21,585 nucleotides of DNA, taken from Bacillota bacterium (lineage in GTDB: Bacteria > Bacillota > Clostridia > Acetivibrionales > DTU013). The position numbers were made by a program, and so were the translations under genes. Shown here piece by piece: positions 1 through 7,479 of this stretch (position 1 is its first letter; every line of letters begins with the position of its first letter). The notes under the pieces are model-generated. The model was given only the letters and a program-made list of their open reading frames with translations, searched no databases and had not been told where the DNA came from. The stretch spans positions 1 to 21,585 of the forward strand of contig JAEWQC010000159.1 in assembly GCA_023399355.1 (NCBI GenBank), given 5' to 3'.

Positions 1-725
1 TCAATAGGGTGTTCCAATATCAGAAATTCCTTCATCAGGTCATAACCGCTTTGAATTTCATAATCGCCCAATTTGATATTCTTGTCATCCACTGGCATTC
101 CGTAGTCTTCATGGATCCTCATATATCCCTTTAGGCGTTCCTGTGCCGTATAGATGTGCATTGGACCGCAAATGATGCCGATTTCCTTGTTACCCCGTAT
201 AACAAGCTGTTCTACCGCGTTATACGAAGCATTCATATTATCGACAAGCACTACGTCGCATACCTTGTTTTGTGTGGGCCTGTCTATTAATACGATAGGG
301 ATTTCATTTTCTACGGCATTTTGTATTCTATCTTCTGTTAAACCAAGAGGCATAATAATTAAACCATCTATGTTCTTGCCCATAAGAAAATCGAACTTGA
401 TGTTTTCCAGCCGGATATCCTGGTGGTAGTTGCAGATGATCGTACTATAGCCGTTTTGAAGCAAAATATGCTCAATATGGGAAACGATACTTGTAGCAAA
501 GATGTTTTCCAGACTGGGAATCAGCACGCCGACCGTCATGGTTTTGTTAGTTTTTAGCCCCCTGGCCATGGAGTTCACTTTAAAATCCAGTATTTTAATC
601 GCTTCTTTTATTCTGACCCTGTTTTGTTCTTTTACGCTTATCCCGTTAATGTACTTGGAAATTGTGGCAGTTGATACGCCGGCCAATTTAGCCACATCTT
701 TGATTGTTGAAGCGATTTTGAACAT
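1..725 (-). CDS. LacI-family transcriptional regulator, partial (C-terminus beyond left edge)
   Basis: This is a sugar-responsive DNA-binding regulator of which 241 residues lie in the window; the frame is still open at base 1. Residues 8-25 read TIKDVAKLAGVSTATISK, the typical LacI helix-turn-helix. A hinge helix follows (NSMARGLKTNKT), then a periplasmic-binding-protein-like effector domain starting at TVGVLIPSLE and containing IDGLIIMP and IVLIDRP. About 90-100 C-terminal residues are missing compared with the usual 330-340. The ATG at 725 is the first Met in frame; a GGAG touches it directly, so AGAG a few bases further upstream may serve as the ribosome-binding site. It is divergent from the AraC-type gene and sits next to an oligosaccharide transporter, so it probably represses this locus when the sugar is absent. 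The inducer cannot be read from the sequence. The family call is firm. Confidence 0.93.
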   Translation of the reverse strand, partial: MFKIASTIKDVAKLAGVSTATISKYINGISVKEQNRVRIKEAIKILDFKVNSMARGLKTNKTMTVGVLIPSLENIFATSIVSHIEHILLQNGYSTIICNYHQDIRLENIKFDFLMGKNIDGLIIMPLGLTEDRIQNAVENEIPIVLIDRPTQNKVCDVVLVDNMNASYNAVEQLVIRGNKEIGIICGPMHIYTAQERLKGYMRIHEDYGMPVDDKNIKLGDYEIQSGYDLMKEFLILEHPI

Positions 726-754
726 CTCCAATCTCTAAACGATCTATACTATTC

Positions 755-782
755 ATTCTAACAAAAACAAAAGCATTGTCAA
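755..782 (-). promoter_or_regulatory. Sigma-A promoter of the lacI-type gene
   Basis: Read on the minus strand there is TTGACA (782-777), a 16-bp spacer, and TAGAAT (760-755), which matches the consensus at 11 of 12 positions. Transcription would start near 748, about 20 nt before the ATG at 725, so the leader is short. Called from motif and position only. Confidence 0.6.
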
Positions 783-931
783 TGTTAAATGGCCGGCATG
801 AATAGGATAAATCATGCCTTAACAATATGAAACTTAATGTTGTATGGAATAAGCTCCAACATATTAAATAACAATAAGTAACAGTTAAAAAAAATATTAC
901 CACTTGTACTATGTGTTGAATATGTCCAGTA

Positions 932-940
932 TGATATAAT
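932..940 (+). promoter_or_regulatory. Extended -10 promoter of the araC-type gene
   Basis: TGATATAAT at 932-940 is a perfect -10 box with a TGn extension. No good -35 stands at 16-18 bp; TTGAAT at 916 is too close, at 13 bp. Extended -10 promoters often do without a strong -35. The predicted start near 947 leaves a leader of about 100 nt before the ATG at 1046. Confidence 0.45.
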
Positions 941-1045
941 TAAATCGTAAAATATAACGTTTAATGAAATGAGCTATCTACATAAAATAACGATTAAGGT
1001 TGGTTGGGGGCTTAACGATAATATGAGTTGACAGGAGGCATTATG

Positions 1046-1912
1046 ATGGAAACTTTAAAAGCAATTCATGAGAAAGTCCATTTCGAAAATGAGTCCCTTA
1101 TTTTGTTCTATGATAAAACCTATTACCAAAGCTATCCTCTTCATTGGCATAATGCCATTGAAATTATCATGCCTCTAAATAATGCTTATACGGTAATGTG
1201 CGATAATACCACTTACCAGCTCAGGCAGGGAGATATCCTTGTCATCCAGCCGAATGTTCCGCATCAGATGCCGGCCTCCTGCTGCCGCCGGTTCATATGT
1301 CTTGCTTCTTTGCAGCCCATCTGCTCCCAAAAGATGTACGATTCCGTACATACGCTGTTTCCCTCGGCACTTCTGCTCACTCCGGAAAAAGATCAGGATC
1401 TTTATGAAAAGGTCCGGGATTTACTTTATACGATCTATACCGAGTATCAAAACTTCAGCAGGACAGCTGAACTGACCATGTATATCAGTATTTTGCAAAT
1501 ATTGGCCCTGATTAGTAAAACCAGCATACAGAAGGAGGAAGTCACAATGGAATCGCATATACATACAGGGGATTTCCGTTCCATTTGCGAGTATATCAAT
1601 GCACATTACATGGAAAAACTGACTCTGGAAGAAATGGCAAGGATCAGTGGCTTTAGCAGATACCATTTTGACCGGTTGTTCAAAAGGTATACGAATGAAA
1701 CCTTCTATCAATATCTGAACAAGATCCGAATCAAGAATGTAGTGATGCTCCTTGCAGACGACACGTTTTCCATTACGGAGGTAGCATTCAAATCCGGCTT
1801 TACCACAATATCTTCATTCATCCGGATGTTCCGGATTCATCACAACTGCACTCCTTCTGAATTTCGAAGCATGTATCAAAAAAATAATTTTCATGAAAAG
1901 CATGCGAATTAG
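1046..1912 (+). CDS. AraC-family transcriptional regulator with N-terminal cupin domain
   Basis: This is a probable sugar-sensing activator of 288 residues. The N-terminal part (about 25-80) has a cupin-like pattern: PLHWHNAIEI, then QGDILVIQPNVPHQMP with its conserved Gly-Asp and Pro-x-His. The C-terminal 100 residues are a two-helix-turn-helix AraC domain, with KLTLEEMARISGFSRYHFDRL at about 191-211 and SITEVAFKSGFTTISSFIRMF at about 242-262, followed by the usual TPSEFR. The frame is open back to a TTG at 1028, but the AGGAGG at 1033-1038 would then be inside the gene. The ATG at 1046, seven bases after it, is the better start; the ATG at 1043 is also possible. It is divergent from the lacI-type gene and immediately precedes the transporter genes, so it is likely their activator. 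A 21-bp-spaced direct repeat in the next intergenic region is a candidate site. Confidence 0.92.
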   Translation: METLKAIHEKVHFENESLILFYDKTYYQSYPLHWHNAIEIIMPLNNAYTVMCDNTTYQLRQGDILVIQPNVPHQMPASCCRRFICLASLQPICSQKMYDSVHTLFPSALLLTPEKDQDLYEKVRDLLYTIYTEYQNFSRTAELTMYISILQILALISKTSIQKEEVTMESHIHTGDFRSICEYINAHYMEKLTLEEMARISGFSRYHFDRLFKRYTNETFYQYLNKIRIKNVVMLLADDTFSITEVAFKSGFTTISSFIRMFRIHHNCTPSEFRSMYQKNNFHEKHAN

Positions 1913-1955
1913 TGGATAAAGTAACCGATACCGCATCTTTGATATCATTATGAAG

Positions 1956-1987
1956 CAGCAAGAATTAGTAACTAGTCAGCAAGAATT
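1956..1987 (+). promoter_or_regulatory. Candidate AraC-type operator: 11-bp direct repeat spaced by 21 bp
   Basis: CAGCAAGAATT occurs at 1956-1966 and again at 1977-1987, exactly two helical turns apart on the same face. AraC/XylS proteins characteristically bind direct repeats about 21 bp apart next to the -35 of the promoter they activate. The downstream copy ends just before an imperfect ATGACA at 1994-1999, with TAATAT at 2019-2024 as a poor -10 after a 19-bp spacer. That weakness fits a promoter needing an activator. The repeat is seen directly; the binding protein is inferred. Confidence 0.5.
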
Positions 1988-2081
1988 GAGTAGATGACAT
2001 TTCCCGTATGTTCTAAAGTAATATTAGTGCATATATGTTAATAATATCAAAAATACCAATATAAAAAGTGAAGGTGACAAG

Positions 2082-3020
2082 ATGCAAATTCTTGGAAAAA
2101 GCAGGAAAGCCGAATCCGTAAAGAAGTTTTTATATATCTTGCCGTTTATGCTTATCCTTGCAGCCTTTGCATATTATCCGTTATACGGTTGGATTTATGC
2201 ATTCTTTGACTATATGCCGCCGATCCCTCTATCCAAATCGCCGTTTGTCGGCTTTATGTGGTTCCATGACATGGTTGCAAACCCTGTAAAGATTGAACAA
2301 CTGCTTCAGGTAATCAAGAATACTTTCGGAATCAGCGGACTGGCTATCCTATTCTCCTGGCTTCCCATGGTTTTTGCCATATTCCTGAATGAAATCAGGA
2401 GCGTACGTTTCCGCAAACTGGTTCAGACGGTTACTACTCTTCCGAACTTCATCAGCTGGATATTGGTATATTCCCTCGCATTCTCCATGTTCTCCAGTGA
2501 AGGCATGGCAAACTCCCTGCTGAAGAGTTTGGGGCTCATCTCTTCTCCTGTTTTGTTCCTGCAATCCTCCCGGCACGTTTGGTTTACGATGTGGATGTGG
2601 CTGACATGGAAGTCATTGGGCTGGGCCGCCATCATGTATATAGCCGCGATGTCGGGTATTGATGAGGCCCTGTATGAAGCTGCCCGTGTCGATGGAGCTA
2701 CAAGAATGCAGGTAATTCGGCATATTACAATCCCAAGTTTGCTGCCCACCTATTTTGTTTTGTTGATGCTGCAGATTGCAAGCTTCCTTGGTACCGGCGG
2801 TGTCGGTAACAATGGCATGGAGCAGTATTATGTATTCCAAAATGCTTTTAACAAGGATACCATACAGGTGCTGGATCTATACGTATTCAACCTGGCAACG
2901 TTGGGCGGCAGCTATTCTGTTTCCGTTGCCATCAGTATGCTCAAGAGTATTGTCAGTGTTATACTTCTTTTTTCAGTAAACGGACTATCAAAATTGGTTA
3001 GAGGAGAAAGCATTATATGA
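2082..3020 (+). CDS. Carbohydrate ABC transporter permease, LplB/YteP type
   Basis: This is the first membrane subunit of a CUT1-type oligosaccharide importer, 312 residues, in the cytoplasmic membrane. Hydrophobic segments start at FLYILPFMLILAAFAYYPLYG (about 16-36), and about six membrane spans can be picked out. The ATPase-contact EAA loop is clear at about 199-222: EAARVDGATRMQVIRHITIP followed by SLLP. Length and the conserved YPLYGWIYAFFDY-like N-terminus fit LplB/YteP proteins, which work with unusually large binding proteins, as here. The ribosome-binding site is AAGGTG, 2071-2076. The stop overlaps the next start by 4 nt, so the two permeases are translationally coupled. No ATPase gene follows; related systems use a shared MsmX/UgpC-type ATPase. 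Confidence 0.93.
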   Translation: MQILGKSRKAESVKKFLYILPFMLILAAFAYYPLYGWIYAFFDYMPPIPLSKSPFVGFMWFHDMVANPVKIEQLLQVIKNTFGISGLAILFSWLPMVFAIFLNEIRSVRFRKLVQTVTTLPNFISWILVYSLAFSMFSSEGMANSLLKSLGLISSPVLFLQSSRHVWFTMWMWLTWKSLGWAAIMYIAAMSGIDEALYEAARVDGATRMQVIRHITIPSLLPTYFVLLMLQIASFLGTGGVGNNGMEQYYVFQNAFNKDTIQVLDLYVFNLATLGGSYSVSVAISMLKSIVSVILLFSVNGLSKLVRGESII

Positions 3021-3985
3021 GCAGTAAAACAGCAGGTCCGATACAAAATGTTAAAGTGCCGGAAAGCGCTCCTCCAAAAAAGCTCCGGATACGGAATACC
3101 GCTTCGGATAATATGATCAGTGTTTTGACCTATGCTGCGTTTGGTTTGTTTGCTCTTCTATGCACGTATCCTTTTTATTTTATTTTTATTAATACCATAA
3201 GTGCAAACGATATCAGTGCCAATGGCAATATAATATTTCTGCCGCAAAAAATACATTTTCATAACTATGCTGATGTATTCAAAATAAAGGGACTTTGGGA
3301 TGCTACCATGATATCCATTGGAAGAACAACGATCGGAACACTGCTGACGGTGGGCGTATCCGCCTTTTTAGGGTTCATGTTCTCCCAGGAGGATATGTGG
3401 GGCAGAAAATTCTGGTACAGGTTCACAATTATTACGATGTATTTCAATGCCGGAATTATTCCGTGGTATCTTACAATGCAATCCATGCACCTGACAAACA
3501 ATTTTCTGGGTTATATCCTGCCTACGGTTGTATCTCCATTTTTCATCATTCTTGTAAAAACCTTTGTGGAATCGACACCGAAAGAACTGCAGAATGCAGC
3601 TGAGATCGACGGAGCCGGGACGATTTCCTTCTTTATGAAGATCATGCTGCCCATCATCCAGCCCATATTGGCTACGGTTGCCATATTTGCCGCAGTGTAT
3701 CAGTGGAATGCCTTCCAGGATACCTTGCTGCTGGTTACCGACAATAAACTGTTCAGTTTGCAGTTTATCCTGTACCAGTATATCAATCAGGCCAGTTCCC
3801 TTTCTTCCATGATCAACCTGCAAAATGCCGGATCAATGGCCATGGCAAGCCTGGCACGAAAGCAGACCACTGTCTCCGTTCGTATGACGGTATCCATTAT
3901 TGTTGTCGCACCGATTCTACTGATTTATCCAATTTTCCAAAGATTTTTTGTGAAAGGGATTATGATCGGCGCTGTAAAAGGATAA
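3017..3985 (+). CDS. Carbohydrate ABC transporter permease, LplC/YtcP type
   Basis: This is the second membrane subunit of the same importer, 322 residues. A polar N-terminus of about 34 residues precedes the first membrane span (about 35-60). LGFMFSQEDMWGRKFWYRF and NAGIIPWYLTMQSMHLTNNF are typical of the LplC/YtcP group. The EAA loop is at about 194-214: AAEIDGAGTISFFMKIMLPI. The C-terminal FFVKGIMIGAVKG is the characteristic ending of this subfamily. The ATG at 3017 lies within the end of the upstream permease gene (ATGA overlap), which fixes the start and implies coupled translation of a heterodimer. It is followed after 41 nt by the binding-protein gene. Confidence 0.94.
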   Translation: MSSKTAGPIQNVKVPESAPPKKLRIRNTASDNMISVLTYAAFGLFALLCTYPFYFIFINTISANDISANGNIIFLPQKIHFHNYADVFKIKGLWDATMISIGRTTIGTLLTVGVSAFLGFMFSQEDMWGRKFWYRFTIITMYFNAGIIPWYLTMQSMHLTNNFLGYILPTVVSPFFIILVKTFVESTPKELQNAAEIDGAGTISFFMKIMLPIIQPILATVAIFAAVYQWNAFQDTLLLVTDNKLFSLQFILYQYINQASSLSSMINLQNAGSMAMASLARKQTTVSVRMTVSIIVVAPILLIYPIFQRFFVKGIMIGAVKG

Positions 3986-4026
3986 GCGCGTCGTTGTAAT
4001 AAACTAATATTAAAGGAGGATTCGAA

Positions 4027-5823
4027 ATGCATCAAAGAGAAGTAAAAAGGGCAATGTTGTTAATAATTGCCGGATTGTTCATGTTGTCGGCAGTATTGAC
4101 AGGCTGCGGAACCACAGCGGACAACGCGGCAGCAGCACCTGTGCCTTCAGCAACCGGGGCGGCTGGCACGACGGCAGAACCGTCACCTGCCGTGAGTGCG
4201 ATCAGTCATGATACGGAACTGACACTCGACGTCTACGATAACTCAGCTAACTACCAGGGTGAGCAAACGGGCTGGTACGCGCAAATTCTTAAAGAGAAGT
4301 TCAATCTTAAATTGAACATTCTTGCTCCCCAGGTAGCCGGTGATGCTTTATACAAGACAAGATCGGCATCGGGAAATCTCGGAGATATCTGCATCATCGA
4401 CAACAGCCAGTTGGAGGAATGCATCCCGGCCGGTCTGGTAGCGGATATGACGGATTTACTTAAAAAGACCACCTATTTGTCGAAGTACATCGACAAACAT
4501 TATAAACCATTCAATGCTGCTTTTGAAAAAGCGAATCCGGAGGGAAAGATTTACGGATTACCGACACAAATGGCGGATACCTCGCCGACTCAATTCTCGG
4601 AAGAGCTTGCTTATTCAAGCCCGATTATGCCATGGGATTATTATAAGGGAATAGGCGCACCCGAAATTAAAAATCTGAACGACCTCATGAATGTTCTGGA
4701 TCAGATGCACAAGAAATATCCCAAGACTCCGGACGGAAAGACGATCGTTCCGATCACTCTTTGGAAAGACTGGGATACGTGGGAAATGGAAAACGTTCGC
4801 TGGCTGTGCAACTGGTATGGTTACCAGCAGCCGGAAGGCACCGGTTCCGTTCTGTTGGGCACAAAGGGTGATGTTGTTCCCTTCTCCGATGATAACGGAA
4901 TGTACAAGAAGATCCTGAAGTTCTACTTTGACGCAAACCAGAAAGGCCTGGTAGATCCGGACTCCGCAGCGCAGGATTGGAACAAGGTTAATGAAAAGCT
5001 GACCAACAAGCAGGTTCTGCTCCTGTGGTATTCCTGGCAGAGAGGCTTCTACAATACGATTGCAAGAGGAAAGAACGAAGACGGTAATGTTTTCATACCG
5101 ATCGGAGATACTCATATTATGCAGGAAAGCGACTCCTATTTTGGCAGCGGCAGAGTATTCAGCCTCGGTTCCAAAGCCAAGGATGTACCCAGGATCATGG
5201 AATTCCTGGATTGGTATGCATCTCCTGAAGGTATAAACTTCACTGTTAACGGTCTGGAAGGCTTCAACTATGAGAAGACGGCGGACGGCAAGATGAAATT
5301 TACTGAAGCCGGAATGACCGCTTTCCAGAATAATACGCCCGTACCGGCGGAATACGGCGGCGGCGGATATCAGGACGGCCAGTGCAAGATCAATGTTTGG
5401 CTTCTGCACGATATGAACATAGACCCTGCTACTGGTGAACCTTATAATAGCAATTACTGGAGTACCACGATTGAATCGAACAAGACGGCGCTGACCCTTG
5501 CCTGGCAGGCAAAATATCAGGCGAAGAATCCAATGGACTATCTTGTGAAACACAAGATGGTTGAAGTCGTGCCAAGTATCAACACAAGCCTTGGAACAGA
5601 TACTTCGGACATCAAGAACAAGCGCAGCCAGTGCTCTGAAATCATAAAGAACACTTCCTGGAAGATGATATTCTCAAAGAACGAAGCTGACTTCAACAGC
5701 CTGTGGAGCAAGATGCAATCCGATCTGGATGGCCTTGGCTACAAAGATGTAGTTGCGGTAGACACGGAAAGATGCAACAAGATCGTAAAAATGCGTAACG
5801 ATGCAATGGCTGCCGCCAAGTAA
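4027..5823 (+). CDS. Extracellular solute-binding lipoprotein of the oligosaccharide ABC importer
   Basis: This is a surface lipoprotein of 598 residues that should capture the sugar and deliver it to the two permeases. It starts with a signal peptide ending in the lipobox LTGC, making Cys27 the lipidated residue. An Ala/Pro/Thr/Ser-rich tether runs to about residue 60. The rest is a large family-1-type binding protein, with features such as KEKFNLKLNILAP, GKIYGLPTQM, a long aromatic-rich middle section, and PRIMEFLDWYASPEGI near residue 400. The length, well above the 400-450 residues of ordinary sugar-binding proteins, is typical of the LplA/YtcQ group. A strong AAAGGAGGA ends at 4021. The hairpin after the stop may stabilise the message, which would suit a protein needed in excess over the permeases. 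The ligand cannot be read from the sequence. Confidence 0.94.
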   Translation: MHQREVKRAMLLIIAGLFMLSAVLTGCGTTADNAAAAPVPSATGAAGTTAEPSPAVSAISHDTELTLDVYDNSANYQGEQTGWYAQILKEKFNLKLNILAPQVAGDALYKTRSASGNLGDICIIDNSQLEECIPAGLVADMTDLLKKTTYLSKYIDKHYKPFNAAFEKANPEGKIYGLPTQMADTSPTQFSEELAYSSPIMPWDYYKGIGAPEIKNLNDLMNVLDQMHKKYPKTPDGKTIVPITLWKDWDTWEMENVRWLCNWYGYQQPEGTGSVLLGTKGDVVPFSDDNGMYKKILKFYFDANQKGLVDPDSAAQDWNKVNEKLTNKQVLLLWYSWQRGFYNTIARGKNEDGNVFIPIGDTHIMQESDSYFGSGRVFSLGSKAKDVPRIMEFLDWYASPEGINFTVNGLEGFNYEKTADGKMKFTEAGMTAFQNNTPVPAEYGGGGYQDGQCKINVWLLHDMNIDPATGEPYNSNYWSTTIESNKTALTLAWQAKYQAKNPMDYLVKHKMVEVVPSINTSLGTDTSDIKNKRSQCSEIIKNTSWKMIFSKNEADFNSLWSKMQSDLDGLGYKDVVAVDTERCNKIVKMRNDAMAAAK

Positions 5824-5846
5824 TATGAACCGGATAGCCTGCTTAA

Positions 5847-5877
5847 AAGGGATGTGTATTGATCATACATATCCCTT
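5847..5877 (+). terminator. Hairpin after the binding-protein gene, terminator or 3'-end stabiliser
   Basis: AAGGGATGTGTAT (5847-5859) pairs with ATACATATCCCTT (5865-5877) over 13 bp, with one G-U pair and a 5-nt loop. It is followed by ATTTTC, so the T-tract is weak. It could partly terminate transcription or protect the 3' end of the transporter message, while a separate promoter downstream serves the enzymes. Confidence 0.55.
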
Positions 5878-5924
5878 ATTTTCAAGCAAATATCTTATGA
5901 AATATCCTTTTGTGTACTATGGAA

Positions 5925-5954
5925 TTGACCAGGGAGAGTTCTATGGGATAAAAT
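5925..5954 (+). promoter_or_regulatory. Possible internal promoter for the two enzyme genes
   Basis: TTGACC (5925-5930) and TAAAAT (5949-5954) are separated by 18 bp, each one base from consensus. The predicted start near 5961 leaves about 117 nt of leader before the ATG at 6078. That leader contains a strong inverted repeat, TCCCGGG (6003-6009) with CCCGGGA (6031-6037), extended inside by GCAC pairing with GTGT. The hairpin upstream at 5847 makes a separate promoter sensible, but it is untested. Confidence 0.4.
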
Positions 5955-6077
5955 AAATGAGAATAACCGGATTACAATGATTCTGTTTCCGGATGGAATC
6001 AATCCCGGGAGCACATCTTCATGGAGTGTACCCGGGACAGTATGAAGGGCGTTCTGTTTAGTTGAAAGGAGATCATA

Positions 6078-7364
6078 ATGAAGGATTACAGCTATTTGCG
6101 AGGGTTTAATTATACACAGGGGAATGTGTGGACGGACACCGATTTTTGGGAGGAATACAATCATAATATCACAGACCGTGAAATGGGATATGCCGAACGG
6201 CTTCGCCTCAACAGTGTACGGGTTTTTCTTACATACTCCTCCTATAAGAAGAATCCGGTCCGTTTCCTTGACAATGTGAAGGATTTTGTACAAACCGCCT
6301 GGAAACACGGAATATCATCGACGCCGATTATTTATCATGGTTTCCGGTTCCTGCCCGGGGATTATGAACCGGTCATACACCGGGAAAATCAACCCAGCCC
6401 TTTGCCTGAAACAATTCTTGACAGGAACTGCTGGGTATTGGGTGAAAAGTATTTTGACGATCTGCTTGGCGCGATCGGCAATGAACCCGGTCTGCTTTTC
6501 TGGGACATCTCAAATGAACCCGGTTACCATGATGAATGGGTCACATGGTATGACGCGGAACCGGAATACTACCATACCTTCCGGAGCGAACCCGACATGG
6601 AGGTTCTGCGTTCCAATCAGGAATCGGTATGGGAAATTGTCCGCCATTTTTGCAGGTATGTCAAGGGGAAAGATCCAAAACACGACATCGGTGTCGGAAA
6701 CATCTACATATTTGAGTTTGAACCCAGCAGGACGGCTGATCTGGTCGACATCATCCTGTTTCATGATTATTCTTCAACGCGGGGACGCATGCGCAGAATA
6801 TATGACATGGCAAAGGCACTGGGGAAAAAGTACGGGAAACCGGTCGTCAATAATGAAACTTGCTGTCTCTGCCGGGCAAATCCCTATGATATGACGTTGG
6901 AGATGCTGGAGGAATACGGGTTCGGGTGGTACCTCTTCGAACTCATGATCGGAAATGACGGATGGAATCGTGTCCACGGCATCGTCTATCCCGACGGTAC
7001 AATCAGGGATCCATCCATTGTGGCCGCTTTGTCCGGGTTTTTCCGCAACCGGGGCGAAACGATCCTCCGGTCGGACGTCAATCAGGAGAATCATGTTATG
7101 GATCTTATCCGGCGCGTCAATCTGATGATGGCCGATACCCGCAGGAATAACCGTATGGATCACAGCAAGGATGCCGCAGAGGCACTTGAACTGTGCGAAT
7201 ATGCCGCCAATCTTCTGGAGGCTGGCGAACTGATTCCGATGGCAGTTCCGCCGACGGCTAAAGTTGCGGCGTACCGTCGTCAAGCAGATCCCGACGTGGA
7301 GGAGATCAAGGACTGGCTTTATGATCTGGTGGAGCTCCTGAAAAAAGCATGTCACATCGTATAA
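6078..7364 (+). CDS. Cytoplasmic clan GH-A glycoside hydrolase, GH5 (cellulase)-like
   Basis: This is a predicted retaining glycosidase with a TIM-barrel fold, 428 residues. The start motif LRGFNYTQGNVW resembles the first strand of GH5-like enzymes, and LRLNSVRVFL the second. LLFWDISNEPG (139-149) carries Asn146-Glu147, the usual acid/base pair at the end of strand 4. KPVVNNE (254-260) places Glu260 as nucleophile at strand 7. LFHDYSS (228-234) supplies a conserved His. There is no signal peptide, so it probably works inside the cell on imported oligosaccharides. A C-terminal helical tail (about 350-428) extends beyond the barrel. The ribosome-binding site AAAGGAGAT begins at 6065. It is downstream of the transporter and upstream of a second probable glycan-active enzyme. 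Exact GH family and substrate are not determined; other clan-A families remain possible. Confidence 0.82.
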   Translation: MKDYSYLRGFNYTQGNVWTDTDFWEEYNHNITDREMGYAERLRLNSVRVFLTYSSYKKNPVRFLDNVKDFVQTAWKHGISSTPIIYHGFRFLPGDYEPVIHRENQPSPLPETILDRNCWVLGEKYFDDLLGAIGNEPGLLFWDISNEPGYHDEWVTWYDAEPEYYHTFRSEPDMEVLRSNQESVWEIVRHFCRYVKGKDPKHDIGVGNIYIFEFEPSRTADLVDIILFHDYSSTRGRMRRIYDMAKALGKKYGKPVVNNETCCLCRANPYDMTLEMLEEYGFGWYLFELMIGNDGWNRVHGIVYPDGTIRDPSIVAALSGFFRNRGETILRSDVNQENHVMDLIRRVNLMMADTRRNNRMDHSKDAAEALELCEYAANLLEAGELIPMAVPPTAKVAAYRRQADPDVEEIKDWLYDLVELLKKACHIV

Positions 7365-7479
7365 TGGCTAAATTGTTTTAACGTGTCTCCGATATGCGGA
7401 GGGGCTATGCTGCTTAAAATACGATGATTAGTGGAATAAACCGAATCAGATCATACGATATAACAATGGAGGAAGCTAC

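Larger units (their letters stand above)
726..1045. other. Divergent regulatory region between the lacI-type and araC-type genes
   Basis: There is no gene in this stretch. It holds promoters facing both ways plus two inverted repeats: GGCATGA (795-801) with TCATGCC (812-818), and ATGTTG (838-843) with CAACAT (858-863). Either could be a regulator-binding site. Neither matches the compact CG-centred palindrome classically bound by LacI proteins, so their role is open. Confidence 0.5.

Noticed and set aside
916..940. TTGAAT and TATAAT as a normal -35/-10 pair for the araC-type gene
   Set aside because: The spacer is only 13 bp, too short for sigma-A; the TGn extended -10 explains the site better.
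1028..1045. TTG start for the AraC-type gene at 1028
   Set aside because: It would place the strong AGGAGG inside the coding sequence and has no upstream ribosome-binding site; the ATG at 1046 fits better.
4615..5553. Long minus-strand open frame of 312 codons inside the binding-protein gene
   Set aside because: It lies wholly antisense to a clearly recognised lipoprotein gene, has no recognisable domain and no ribosome-binding site that stands out. It is a shadow of codon bias.
5988..6040. Intrinsic terminator upstream of the GH5-like gene
   Set aside because: The CCCGGG inverted repeat is strong but is not followed by a T-run, and it lies just before the gene's ribosome-binding site.
6774..7355. 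Minus-strand open frame of 193 codons opposite the GH5-like gene
   Set aside because: It is antisense to the catalytic region of a well-supported glycosidase, and its product resembles no protein I know.
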